A stretch of 11,839 bases of DNA from an uncultured Collinsella sp. (GTDB lineage: Bacteria; Actinomycetota; Coriobacteriia; Coriobacteriales; Coriobacteriaceae), in the NCBI GenBank assembly GCA_902475825.1, contig CABSBA010000030.1, forward strand, positions 1-11,839. The letters run 5' to 3'. A program made the translations under genes and the position numbers. Within the stretch, counting starts at the first letter, position 1. Each line of letters opens with the position of its first letter. The notes below the pieces were generated by a model. It saw only the letters and a list, made by a program, of their open reading frames with translations, was not told where the DNA came from and did not search any database. Of the stretch, positions 1 to 7,358 are shown piece by piece.

Positions 1-1797
1 AAATGACTCGGGCGGCTGTACTCCGCACAGCTCGACCATGGCGGGCAGCCAAAGGGTTGCGGGCAACTCGCTCAGACACGATGCGCTTCTGGCAGCGCCA
101 ACGTTATTCGAGATCTTTTTGACAGATTTAATGAGTGCGCGCAACTCGTTGGGCAGCAGCTTAAGGCCGTCGCCGTCGAGCCATTCCCGCAGCTCGCAAT
201 CTGCCCAGCCGGTGCTCAACGGTTGGGCCGTGGCATCGCGCTCGGCAATGCCGGCATCGAACATAAACGTCAGTCCGGCCTTGCCCGTCCCGTCTAGAAG
301 CTCGTCGTGGCGGATGCCCACAAGCTGCGCGCCGACCTGCAGCCCGTTGGTGAGCGTGACACGCTTGGTACATGGATAGGGGATATGCCCGTTGTCATCG
401 AGCAGATGGTAGCGCTTGGCAATCTCGCGCGCCTCGCTACGGGTCTCGGCGGCCTTAATCTTGAGCGAAATCTCCTGAAGCTGATCCCAGGTGTAGTCGT
501 CAAGTGAACCGCGGATGCCGTCCAGGTAGTCGGGGATGCCAAAGCCATGGGTTGCCGCCCCGATAACGCCAAGCCCCGCAACGGCTGCGACAACGCCACC
601 GATAATAAAGCGGCGACGGGTCATGGCATCGTGCCGGGCCTGCTCCAGGATCTCTCGCGCTCGCTCGCCGGCGACATCGACCTTAAGGTGCGTACCGGAG
701 TCGATGTCAATTGCGGCGTCACTGCCCGCGCCCTCGCGGCCCTCGGATTCGGCATCAGTGAGGTATGCCGAGAGCACTTCGAGCATCTGCTGCTCGGTGG
801 GACGATCGCACTGCTCGACTGAGATGCCTTTCATGATGATTTGGACGAGTGCCTCGTCGTCACTGCATCGCGGCTCGAGCGGTGCCGGCTTGGTCTTGGT
901 CTTTATGAGGTAGAACGAGCCGGTTGCCGCGGCACCCGTCGACTCGACATCGAACGGTTTACGACCGCTGTAGAGCTGGTACAGAATGCTCGATAGCGCG
1001 TAGACGTCGATGGCGGGCGAGCGGCGAAGGGCCGCGATGCCTTCGATATCCTGCGTGAGCATCTCGGGCGCGGCGTATGCGGGTGTGGCAAAGCGCCAGA
1101 TGTCGGAGCGCCGGGTGATCGTGTCGTCGCCGAGGGCAATGGTCGCGGAGCCCATGTCGATGAGACAGGGGTCAAAGGAGCAATCGGCGATCTGCTGCTC
1201 GAGCGTTCGGCTGGTGGTACGGAACATGATATTGGCGGGCGACAGGTCGCGATGGACGACCGGATTCACGAGCCCCTGGGTCATCAGGAGTGCGCGAAGC
1301 ACGGCGTTTCCGACGGCGGCCACCATCTGGGTGGTTAGCCCGCCCGAGGCATGGTGCGGAAGCAAGGGCAGCGCCTGCTTGAGCGAGGTGCCCTCGACCC
1401 ACTCCATGAGGATGAGCGGGTCGTCCTCGCACGATCCATAGCCATAGACGCGCGGAAATCCGCGCAGGTGCGAGACGGTGCACAGATGACGGTACTCCTC
1501 GAACAGCGCGGCGGTGTTAGCTAGGTGTGCAGCCGCTTGCTCGGCGGAGCGATCGGGGGCTTGGTCGGAAAGGATGGCGTTGTCCTTGAGTAGCTTGACG
1601 GCAAAGACCTCGCCGTTCGTGTTGGTCGCGCGCAGCACGTGCCCGATATTGCCGTCGTCGCGGTATGCCGTCTGAAGAATAAGCGTCATAAACCGTCGCT
1701 TGGCATCATCCTCGGCGCTGGGGTCGACTGCCACGGCGGTATCGAACGTGTCGAGACGGATAAGTTTGTCGCCAGGGGCGGTGTTGGTGGTATCCAA
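1..1797 (-). CDS. Membrane Ser/Thr protein kinase with DUF6273-like outer domain (partial)
   Basis: Hanks-type kinase that transfers phosphate from ATP to Ser/Thr of partner proteins; 599 codons are visible and the C-terminus lies beyond the left edge. Seen in the translation: Lys68 in FAVKLLK (VAIK position), catalytic HRDLSPANIM (His182-Arg183-Asp184), Asp214-Met215-Gly216 in place of DFG, and AYAAPEM in the activation segment. After a short acidic linker, one membrane helix starts at Phe397 (FIIGGVVAAVAGLGVIG). About 185 residues follow that should be outside the cell. From about residue 480 they resemble DUF6273, with GWADCELREWL as the typical W..s.LR.WL signature. Start: the first ATG (1689) would remove 36 residues that align with the N-terminus of the second kinase (KRRFMTLI against RRRFCTLL). 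TTG at 1797 has GAAGGA five bases upstream, with an in-frame stop just beyond. It lies 171 bp downstream of the FHA gene on the same strand, so they may be cotranscribed. Confidence 0.93.
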   Translation of the reverse strand, partial: MDTTNTAPGDKLIRLDTFDTAVAVDPSAEDDAKRRFMTLILQTAYRDDGNIGHVLRATNTNGEVFAVKLLKDNAILSDQAPDRSAEQAAAHLANTAALFEEYRHLCTVSHLRGFPRVYGYGSCEDDPLILMEWVEGTSLKQALPLLPHHASGGLTTQMVAAVGNAVLRALLMTQGLVNPVVHRDLSPANIMFRTTSRTLEQQIADCSFDPCLIDMGSATIALGDDTITRRSDIWRFATPAYAAPEMLTQDIEGIAALRRSPAIDVYALSSILYQLYSGRKPFDVESTGAAATGSFYLIKTKTKPAPLEPRCSDDEALVQIIMKGISVEQCDRPTEQQMLEVLSAYLTDAESEGREGAGSDAAIDIDSGTHLKVDVAGERAREILEQARHDAMTRRRFIIGGVVAAVAGLGVIGAATHGFGIPDYLDGIRGSLDDYTWDQLQEISLKIKAAETRSEAREIAKRYHLLDDNGHIPYPCTKRVTLTNGLQVGAQLVGIRHDELLDGTGKAGLTFMFDAGIAERDATAQPLSTGWADCELREWLDGDGLKLLPNELRALIKSVKKISNNVGAARSASCLSELPATLWLPAMVELCGVQPPESF

Positions 1798-1802
1798 GGC
1801 GT

Positions 1803-1808
1803 TCCTTC
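1803..1808 (-). promoter_or_regulatory. Ribosome binding site GAAGGA selecting a TTG start
   Basis: On the minus strand GAAGGA lies five bases before TTG at 1797. No ATG or GTG alternative keeps the N-terminal residues shared with the second kinase, and TGA interrupts the frame a few codons further upstream. Confidence 0.6.
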
Positions 1809-1968
1809 GTTTGGTGGGGCCGCGTGCTCACACCGAGAACGCGATTATCGATTAAAGCCCATGATAGACGTGTTTGCCGATAAGCTGACTCGTATTGCTA
1901 TTTATAGTGCAGTGTGCAACGTAAATGATATAAGACGAGTGACACCTGTTTTCCCACGTCTCTACGCG

Positions 1969-2931
1969 CTAGTCCACAATAACGAGAAACGTTGTATAGA
2001 GACCCAGATGAAGTCTGTCGCTGTTGGCGATTTCCACGGGGGGATAGACTTTGCCGGGCTCTCGTTGGTCGCGGGGCGGCTCGATTACGATATCGCCGTC
2101 GCCCGCACCCGATTCGAGCACCGTGCCGTTGGTCGATCCAAGGCCCTGGGCGTACCAGTGCTCACCCTCAAGCCAAATGCGAAGATGCTCGCGCGATGCA
2201 TCGGCGCCCACATCGGTGATGCTGGGCGAGGTTTTGGGCAAAGAACCAATCACGGTGCCGCGCGGATCGCGTGTGAGGGGATGGATTTGCATGTCGACGC
2301 AGTTGTCGGCATGCGTCCTGAGCAGACCGAGGTTGGGAGCGACGGCGCGCGGCTGATCCAAGCTGCTCAAAAAGCCTCGGCCGACGGTGGTCTCGGTGGT
2401 GCCAAAGTGCCCGCCCGTCTTGCTGTCGCAAAAGCGCTCGACGGTGGCCACGCCTTGAGCGGGGTCGGCAAGTGCGCCCGTTGCCACAAAGAGCATCAAG
2501 AAGAGCGTGCTTTTTTCGCGGGGGCTGTGGTCATCGGAGCTGTTGATACGCCCCAAGGCATTGGCGTAGAGGCGGTCGTCGAGGTCATAATCGGCGAGAA
2601 TCGACATCATCGCTTGAGCCGCCGGGCCGCTGTAATGCTCGGATATTTCCTGATAGGCACGATCGCCTCCGCCGAGCTTGTTGCCGATGGCGGCGGCAAG
2701 GTTAAGCGTGGAGACGGTAAGGTCATTGTAGATACCTGGCGCACACTGATCGGGCTCGCGGTGGACGATGTAGCGAGTGAGGTACGAGCGGTTGGTAGAG
2801 CATTTGTCGAGCAAGGTACTGCCTGCATACGAATTGCCGTTAATGAGCATTCGCGCAATCTCGAGATGCTTGAGACCGCCGAACGATCGGATGTCGTTGT
2901 AGAGGACCGAGCACGGTGTTTCCGCCGCCAT
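1969..2931 (-). CDS. FHA-domain protein with helical N-terminal region
   Basis: 320-residue soluble protein, probably a cytoplasmic reader of phosphothreonine. The FHA domain occupies roughly residues 225-319. It has the expected landmarks: a VIGS strand at the start (family consensus GR, here Gly229-Ser230), Ser246-Arg247-Glu248-His249 and GSTNGT at 265-270, which form the phosphopeptide-binding loops in known FHA folds. Residues 1-220 match no family I recognise. They look mostly helical, with no signal peptide or membrane helix. Start: the frame stays open upstream to 3093, but ATG at 2931 has a strong GGGGAGG a few bases before it, and the extra upstream residues lie in the divergent promoter region. 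The kinase gene ending at the left edge follows 171 bp downstream, so this FHA protein is a likely substrate or adaptor of that kinase (inference). Confidence 0.9.
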   Translation of the reverse strand: MAAETPCSVLYNDIRSFGGLKHLEIARMLINGNSYAGSTLLDKCSTNRSYLTRYIVHREPDQCAPGIYNDLTVSTLNLAAAIGNKLGGGDRAYQEISEHYSGPAAQAMMSILADYDLDDRLYANALGRINSSDDHSPREKSTLFLMLFVATGALADPAQGVATVERFCDSKTGGHFGTTETTVGRGFLSSLDQPRAVAPNLGLLRTHADNCVDMQIHPLTRDPRGTVIGSLPKTSPSITDVGADASREHLRIWLEGEHWYAQGLGSTNGTVLESGAGDGDIVIEPPRDQREPGKVYPPVEIANSDRLHLGLYTTFLVIVD

Positions 2932-2985
2932 GGCTGCCTCCCCAGATAACTTTAATGACGTACTGCGAACATGATAGGAAATGGC

Positions 2986-3000
2986 TACGCTCAAAGCGTA
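2986..3000. repeat. 15-bp palindrome in divergent promoter region
   Basis: TACGCT-CAA-AGCGTA is a perfect inverted repeat with 6-bp arms and a 3-bp centre, about 55 bp upstream of the FHA start. It could be an operator, but one short copy gives weak support. Confidence 0.3.
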
Positions 3001-3013
3001 CCGACTCGAAAAA

Positions 3014-3025
3014 TGTTGCGCAACG
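3014..3025. promoter_or_regulatory. Operator-like palindrome, third copy (TGTTGCGCAACG)
   Basis: It contains the 10-bp perfect palindrome GTTGCGCAAC and differs by one terminal base from the two sites at 5717-5728 and 5752-5763. The shared stretch AATGTTGCGCAAC is 13 bp. It lies between the divergent FHA gene (start 2931) and zinc-ribbon gene (start 3112), where a regulator could act on both. The regulator is not identified in this window. Confidence 0.55.
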
Positions 3026-3111
3026 CTTTGCATGACTATTGAGACATTATAGGGCATATACATCAAGTTGCAGGATGGCTGCAAACGACACATTTTGAGA
3101 GGTTGTGCCCT

Positions 3112-4347
3112 ATGGAATGCCCTAATTGCGGTGCATTATTGCCCGATGACGCTAGTTTTTGCTCTGAGTGTGGATCGCCTCTTGCCGCGCCCTCGCCGAC
3201 TGCGTCCGCTCCCGAAGATCCCTACACTACGCCCCAGACCGTGTCACAGAGCCCTGCCTTTTCTTGGCGCGACGGCGAGGCCGCTACGGCGGCAACGGTG
3301 GAACTGCCTAAGGCGGATACTGCCTCGAAAGCAGACGAGCAGCCGGTGACGGCCCCCGGCGCGTCTGAGCCCGCTGTGCCCGAATCCGATCCGGACGCCA
3401 CGCGTGTAGTCGATCCCTTGTCAGACTTTGGCACTACGATCGAGGATGCGGAAACTGAGCCTGCCTACCATGCCGATCTTGGGTCAACGTCGCTCAGCGA
3501 GAAAGAACAGCTCGAGCAGGACCGCGAGAGCCTCAAGACGGCCAAGGCCGAGTACAAGCTAGCACGCAAGCGCCTGGGTAAGTCGTATGCGCCCGCCATC
3601 GCCGCCGGCGTTATTGTCGTTGCCGCCTTGTGCGCGGGAACCGGCTGGGCGGGCTATTCATATGGTTTGGCTCATCCGCAAAATACGGAGCAGATTCAAA
3701 AGCTCAAGAAGCAGCTTGAATCTTCCAAGGACGAACTCACAAAAACGCAAGACGAGCTTGATCAGACAAAGTCCGACCTTAAGGATGCCAAGGCGGAGCT
3801 CAAGACCGCAAGCAAGAACAGCGAGGACGCCAGCTCCGATGCCAAGGACTCTTCCACGACGGGCAATGCAACCTCGTCGACCTCTGGTAGCACAGCGAAG
3901 ATCGACATCGATAAGCCCACGAGCTTTGCCAACACCACGTGGCGCGGGACACTCAAAGAGACGGACGGCTCTTGGGGCCATACTTGCTACGGCGGAAGTA
4001 AGAACGACCTGGTGATCGTTTTCAAGAGCATCAGTGATTCCGGTCAGGTAGTCGCAGACATTTCGGCTACGCTTCATGCGCACGATACCTACAATGCCGA
4101 AAAAACTATCGACCACTCCGACGGCGATGACTACCGCACTTACACGGACGTCACCGGTACGTTTGTTAAAAACAAGGGCTTTGAGTTCTCACTTCCCGTC
4201 GATGAGGAGGACTGCGACCTTACGGTTACGGGTGTTCCTAAAAAGAAGAACGGCAAGTACTACCTGGATACGGAGGTCGTTTCGAGGGACTCTGCCGTCA
4301 ACATGGGAACGAGCATCACGGATTCCTTTGAGCTTTTGATTTCCTAG
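3112..4347 (+). CDS. Zinc-ribbon, single-pass membrane protein with coiled coil and outer domain
   Basis: 411-residue protein of unknown function. In order: an N-terminal zinc ribbon (Cys3, Cys6, Cys17, Cys20; CPNCGA...FCSECG); a Pro/Ala/acid-rich linker to about residue 120; a charged helical stretch; one membrane helix at about 159-180 (YAPAIAAGVIVVAALCAGTG); a coiled coil at about 190-235 with repeated K..L/DEL spacing; a Ser/Thr/Gly spacer; and a compact, probably beta-rich domain at 263-411 that I do not recognise. The zinc ribbon should face the cytoplasm and the last domain the outside. Start: TTG at 3103 abuts the GAGAGG ribosome site, so ATG at 3112, nine bases after it and directly before the zinc ribbon, fits better. 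It is transcribed away from the FHA gene and towards the second kinase. A sensor or envelope scaffold feeding the kinases is possible, but that is only inference. Confidence 0.85.
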   Translation: MECPNCGALLPDDASFCSECGSPLAAPSPTASAPEDPYTTPQTVSQSPAFSWRDGEAATAATVELPKADTASKADEQPVTAPGASEPAVPESDPDATRVVDPLSDFGTTIEDAETEPAYHADLGSTSLSEKEQLEQDRESLKTAKAEYKLARKRLGKSYAPAIAAGVIVVAALCAGTGWAGYSYGLAHPQNTEQIQKLKKQLESSKDELTKTQDELDQTKSDLKDAKAELKTASKNSEDASSDAKDSSTTGNATSSTSGSTAKIDIDKPTSFANTTWRGTLKETDGSWGHTCYGGSKNDLVIVFKSISDSGQVVADISATLHAHDTYNAEKTIDHSDGDDYRTYTDVTGTFVKNKGFEFSLPVDEEDCDLTVTGVPKKKNGKYYLDTEVVSRDSAVNMGTSITDSFELLIS

Positions 4348-4407
4348 TACCTCGTATTGTCAGCGTGCGATGCATGGGGGCGGTTCCATTTGCTGACCTT
4401 GGTTTTA

Positions 4408-4431
4408 CTGCCGGCTAAAGCATGCCGGCAG
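4408..4431. terminator. Hairpin between convergent genes (terminator candidate)
   Basis: CTGCCGGC and GCCGGCAG form a perfect 8-bp GC-rich stem around an 8-base loop, in the convergent gap between the zinc-ribbon gene and the second kinase. The stem includes the last bases of the kinase gene, and its TAG stop straddles stem and loop. Neither strand has a T-run after the stem, so intrinsic termination is uncertain. Confidence 0.35.
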
Positions 4432-5662
4432 ATGCGAGGACGAGTATGACCACGATTGCTACCAGGGCAGCAATCATCATCGTGAGTGCTATCGAGCGTT
4501 GACGTTTGACGGCAAGGCGCGCGCGACGCATGGACTCGGCGCTGCGGACCGTCTCGGTGGATGGGGTTGGTCGAGACACGGGCTGCGCGCTTGCAACCGT
4601 CCGGGCGGGGACGGTGGCGTCCGCCCGCACGGTAGCGCTGCCGCGATCCGTCACGGGCCGGCGCTTTCGCGGAGCACCCGTACGGGCGAAGGGCTCAAGG
4701 CGTGCCGCGAGTTCATTTGCCGAAGGACGAGCATCTTGCGATACCGCAAGACAAGCCATAATCGCGTTGACCAAGCCCTGCTCGCGGGGAGTTGCGGGCG
4801 TAAGGGGTTGCGGCTGCACGGTGCGCTTGAGGCGCGCGTGGTCTCCGGAGCGCCTGAGCTCTGCCTCAAAGGGCGCGTGTCCGCAATAAAGCTCGTAGAG
4901 GATGCTTCCCAGCGCATAGATGTCGACGGCGGGATTGTCACGCGCACCGGGGTCGGCCTTAAACCGCTCCAGCATTTCGGGTGCCGCGTATGCCGGCGTG
5001 GCACCGCGAAAAGCGTTGACGTCGACGGTAAAGGAAAAGTCCGGTTTAACGAGCTTGGCACTGCCCATATCGATCAGGCAGATGTCAAAATAGCCACTCG
5101 AGACCTGCTCCTCGAGCGGGATGCGATCGTGACGCAGCATGATGTTGCGCATGGAGAGGTCGCGGTGGACAAAGGGCGTGTCGAGCGATTGCGTGGACAA
5201 GATGATCTTGAGTACGCTCAGACCCAGCGCGGCGACGATATCGCCGGGGCAGGTTTCAGCGCCATCGCTCAGAGCCGGCCGTGCATCAAGAAGCGAGACG
5301 CCGTCAACCCATTCCATGAGCAGCGCCGGGATTCCGTCTGCCGTGTAGCCAAAACCATAGACATCGGGAAAACCCCTTAGGTTGGATACGACGGAGAGCG
5401 TGCGGTACTCCTCTTCCAAAGTTTCCCGGTTGAGCTGTTCTTGCTCGGGCTGGGCATCGGGACGAGGCATCTTAAGCGCGAGCTCAAAGGAGCGATCGCC
5501 GCTCTGGACGCGGCGGACATAGGCGTTGCCGCCAAAGCCGCCCTTTTGCGGCGGGACGAGAAGCGTGCAGAAGCGACGCCGTGCCGCAGCCTGCTCGCGC
5601 TCGGAGAGCAGTGCTGGCGTATGAAACTTGACGAGGCGAACTTCTTCGTAAGATCCGGTCAT
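4415..5662 (-). CDS. Tail-anchored Ser/Thr protein kinase
   Basis: 415-residue Hanks-type kinase. Seen: glycine-rich loop GGFGGNAYV (41-49), Lys64 in LALKMP, catalytic HRDLSMRNIM (His166, Arg167, Asp168, Asn173), Asp198-Met199-Gly200 replacing DFG, AAPEM at 226-230, and the conserved DIYALGSILYELYCG helix. A basic, Pro/Thr/Ser-rich linker (330-389) precedes one C-terminal membrane helix (about 390-411) with only four residues after it, so the kinase is held on the cytoplasmic face with no outer sensor domain. ATG at 5662 is preceded by GGATGA with a long spacing, and an in-frame TGA lies four codons upstream. It shares LRGFP.VYG.G, MEWV.G.SL, CLIDMGSA and ATPAYAAPEML with the kinase at the left edge, so they are diverged paralogues. 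It is divergent from the operon starting at 5823, with a palindrome pair between them. Confidence 0.95.
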   Translation of the reverse strand: MTGSYEEVRLVKFHTPALLSEREQAAARRRFCTLLVPPQKGGFGGNAYVRRVQSGDRSFELALKMPRPDAQPEQEQLNRETLEEEYRTLSVVSNLRGFPDVYGFGYTADGIPALLMEWVDGVSLLDARPALSDGAETCPGDIVAALGLSVLKIILSTQSLDTPFVHRDLSMRNIMLRHDRIPLEEQVSSGYFDICLIDMGSAKLVKPDFSFTVDVNAFRGATPAYAAPEMLERFKADPGARDNPAVDIYALGSILYELYCGHAPFEAELRRSGDHARLKRTVQPQPLTPATPREQGLVNAIMACLAVSQDARPSANELAARLEPFARTGAPRKRRPVTDRGSATVRADATVPARTVASAQPVSRPTPSTETVRSAESMRRARLAVKRQRSIALTMMIAALVAIVVILVLASAGML

Positions 5663-5713
5663 GGCGCGCTTTCATCCTTTCTTCCATTAGCAGGATATGC
5701 GCTTGCCGCCGCC

Positions 5714-5766
5714 TTCTGTTGCGCAACATTGACAAATCCGCCGCTCGCCAATGTTGCGCAACAGAA
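5714..5766. repeat. Perfect 18-bp inverted repeat, 17-bp spacer: two operator-like palindromes
   Basis: The arm at 5714-5731 (TTCTGTTGCGCAACATTG) is the exact reverse complement of 5749-5766. Each arm also contains the 12-bp palindrome TGTTGCGCAACA (5717-5728 and 5752-5763), so the region can be read as two binding sites with centres 35 bp apart. It sits in the 160-bp gap between the divergent kinase (5662) and the operon (5823), and a near-identical site lies at 3014-3025. A dimeric repressor or activator binding both sites is the likely role. A DNA or RNA hairpin is an alternative. A TTGACA at 5729-5734 has no suitable -10 element, so I do not call a promoter. Confidence 0.75.
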
Positions 5767-5822
5767 TCGCGCAAAGCGGCGGTAGAAATAGGTCAATTAA
5801 AGTCGGCAATCAGGGGAACGAT

Positions 5823-7355
5823 ATGAGCTATTCATTCAGCGCATCATATGGAATCACGCGGGAACAGTGGAACAAGATGACCACGCGAGAGCAGGATGAG
5901 TTTGTTTGGGCGCAGCGGAGCGAAGACCGGGAGCGGGAGCGCGCTGAGGCAGCCAGGGCCTTGGAGCGGGAACGCGTTGAGACGGCCATAGCCTTGGAGC
6001 GGGAGCGCGTTGAGGCGGCCATTCAGTCATATAAGAGCTCCCTGGCTGGGATAAAAGCCAAAACGCTTTCTAGGATTGAAGACACCGATGGTTCGGTTTC
6101 GGCATATTTTGATCGGTTGATCAATGCTCGTATCGAGGCTTTTTCCCAAGAGGCATTGGGCAATATGCCCAGTGGAATGCAAGCGGTAAACATGCGCTAT
6201 GCCGAAACGGTTCGCGCTAAGATCCCGGCTTTGCTCGGGGAGATTAGCGCCCTGCTGCCCTCAACGGTTTCGGAAGCGCATAGAGAGCAGTTCGTTCAGC
6301 AGTCGCAAGCTCAACTTGAGGCTATCCAGACTGCTGAGCGGCTTCGCGCTCAGCATGTCGCGGAAATTACGAATTATGTTGTTGGTCCCGGCGGCGGCGT
6401 GGACCTGAAGAAGGCACTCCGTTACCTTACCGAATCAACGACCAGACAAGAGGAGGGGTCGCTCGAAGAAGCGGCTCGCGCGTTTGAGACTTGGGCGGGA
6501 CGTGTTACGCCGCTTATGCAGGACGAAGCGCTCGATATTTCCCTTCGTAACCGTATCTCTGCAAAGTTTGAGAGCGTTCGCGCCGCTTTTGATGCACTTG
6601 GGCCTGATTCGCGCGTCGATGATCGCCTAGCGGCAATGAAGATGATGAACGATTTTGAGTACGTAGTAAAAAACGCTACGTACGAATCGGGCGAACGGCA
6701 CCGAGTCTATGAAGAGTATCGTGCGCGCATCGAACGTGCCAACAACCGTTACGGAAAGAGCCTGCCGCTTAAGCAATTGCACGAGATCGAAGATGTCTAT
6801 GCTGCAAACGATGAAGCGGAGGCTGCCCTTGCCAATGCTATGAAAGACGATTATATCGAGCGTTCTATCAACGAGGTCATGGCTGCTCGCGGTATTAACG
6901 TTACTCGCTATGCCGTTATGGAGGGTTCGGGAAAGCCCTGGCGATTGATGTTTGACACCAAGCAGAACAAGGCCATCGCCCTTTTGCGCAGCACGAAAAG
7001 AGATCGACTCATCATCCGCGTTGTCGCAGCCAACCCTGAGGAGTTTTCTGAGGATCCTGATAACCCGACCATCATCAAGGACATGAAGCCGCAGGATCAA
7101 GCGACTGTCGAGAAGGTCTATAGGGACCAGATTGAGTTCTGCGACTTCTACAAACAGTTCGAAGAGGATCTTAAAGCCTATGGCGTAACCGTTCCGGCCG
7201 AGGGTGCAGGATTGACCACGCAGGCCGCGAATCCTGCTGCCGCCGTCGAGATCCATCCGCACGATTACGTGCCGCCCACGCCTTCCGCAGATGCGGAGCG
7301 TCGCCTGCGTAATCGCCGTCAAGCAAGTCAGCTCAAGCAAAGGGAAATGAGGTAA
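5823..7355 (+). CDS. Coiled-coil protein of unknown function, first gene of operon
   Basis: 510-residue soluble protein that I do not recognise. ATG at 5823 follows AGGGG by six bases; the frame is open further upstream, but that part overlaps the palindrome repeats. Residues 1-30 are a short polar region (YGITREQWNKMTTREQDEF). Residues 35-67 hold three 11-residue repeats of the type ALERERVETAI, highly charged and coiled-coil forming. A long helical region (70-400) follows, interrupted by a glycine patch (VVGPGGGVDLKKAL). The part from about 380 to 480 looks more globular, with strands such as PWRLMFD and RLIIRVV, and the C-terminus is basic and disordered. No signal peptide or membrane helix is seen. 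The next gene starts three bases after the stop, so the two are cotranscribed. The position suggests a scaffold or substrate for the FHA protein and ATPase encoded downstream (inference). Confidence 0.85.
   Translation: MSYSFSASYGITREQWNKMTTREQDEFVWAQRSEDRERERAEAARALERERVETAIALERERVEAAIQSYKSSLAGIKAKTLSRIEDTDGSVSAYFDRLINARIEAFSQEALGNMPSGMQAVNMRYAETVRAKIPALLGEISALLPSTVSEAHREQFVQQSQAQLEAIQTAERLRAQHVAEITNYVVGPGGGVDLKKALRYLTESTTRQEEGSLEEAARAFETWAGRVTPLMQDEALDISLRNRISAKFESVRAAFDALGPDSRVDDRLAAMKMMNDFEYVVKNATYESGERHRVYEEYRARIERANNRYGKSLPLKQLHEIEDVYAANDEAEAALANAMKDDYIERSINEVMAARGINVTRYAVMEGSGKPWRLMFDTKQNKAIALLRSTKRDRLIIRVVAANPEEFSEDPDNPTIIKDMKPQDQATVEKVYRDQIEFCDFYKQFEEDLKAYGVTVPAEGAGLTTQAANPAAAVEIHPHDYVPPTPSADAERRLRNRRQASQLKQREMR
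5925..6023 (+). repeat. Three tandem 33-bp coding repeats (11-residue period)
   Basis: Units at 5925-5957 (diverged), 5958-5990 and 5991-6023. The last two differ at only a few bases and encode ALERERVETAI and ALERERVEAAI. The 11-residue period matches hendecad coiled-coil geometry. High identity between units suggests recent duplication and possible copy-number variation. Confidence 0.85.
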
Positions 7356-7358
7356 ACC

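Noticed and set aside
1891..1930. AT-rich TATAAA (minus strand) as the kinase promoter
   Set aside because: No acceptable -35 at 16-18 bases, so only a possibility.
1639..2949. Long plus-strand open frame (436 codons) antisense to the FHA gene and kinase start
   Set aside because: It lacks recognisable domains, crosses the gap between two clear minus-strand genes and mirrors their codon pattern, so it is a GC-driven shadow.
4499..5380. Plus-strand open frame (293 codons) opposite the second kinase
   Set aside because: The minus strand carries all kinase motifs in one intact frame; the plus frame has no domain and no credible ribosome site.
5729..5734. TTGACA as a -35 promoter element
   Set aside because: No -10 like sequence lies 16-18 bases downstream; the match is formed by the edge of the inverted repeat.
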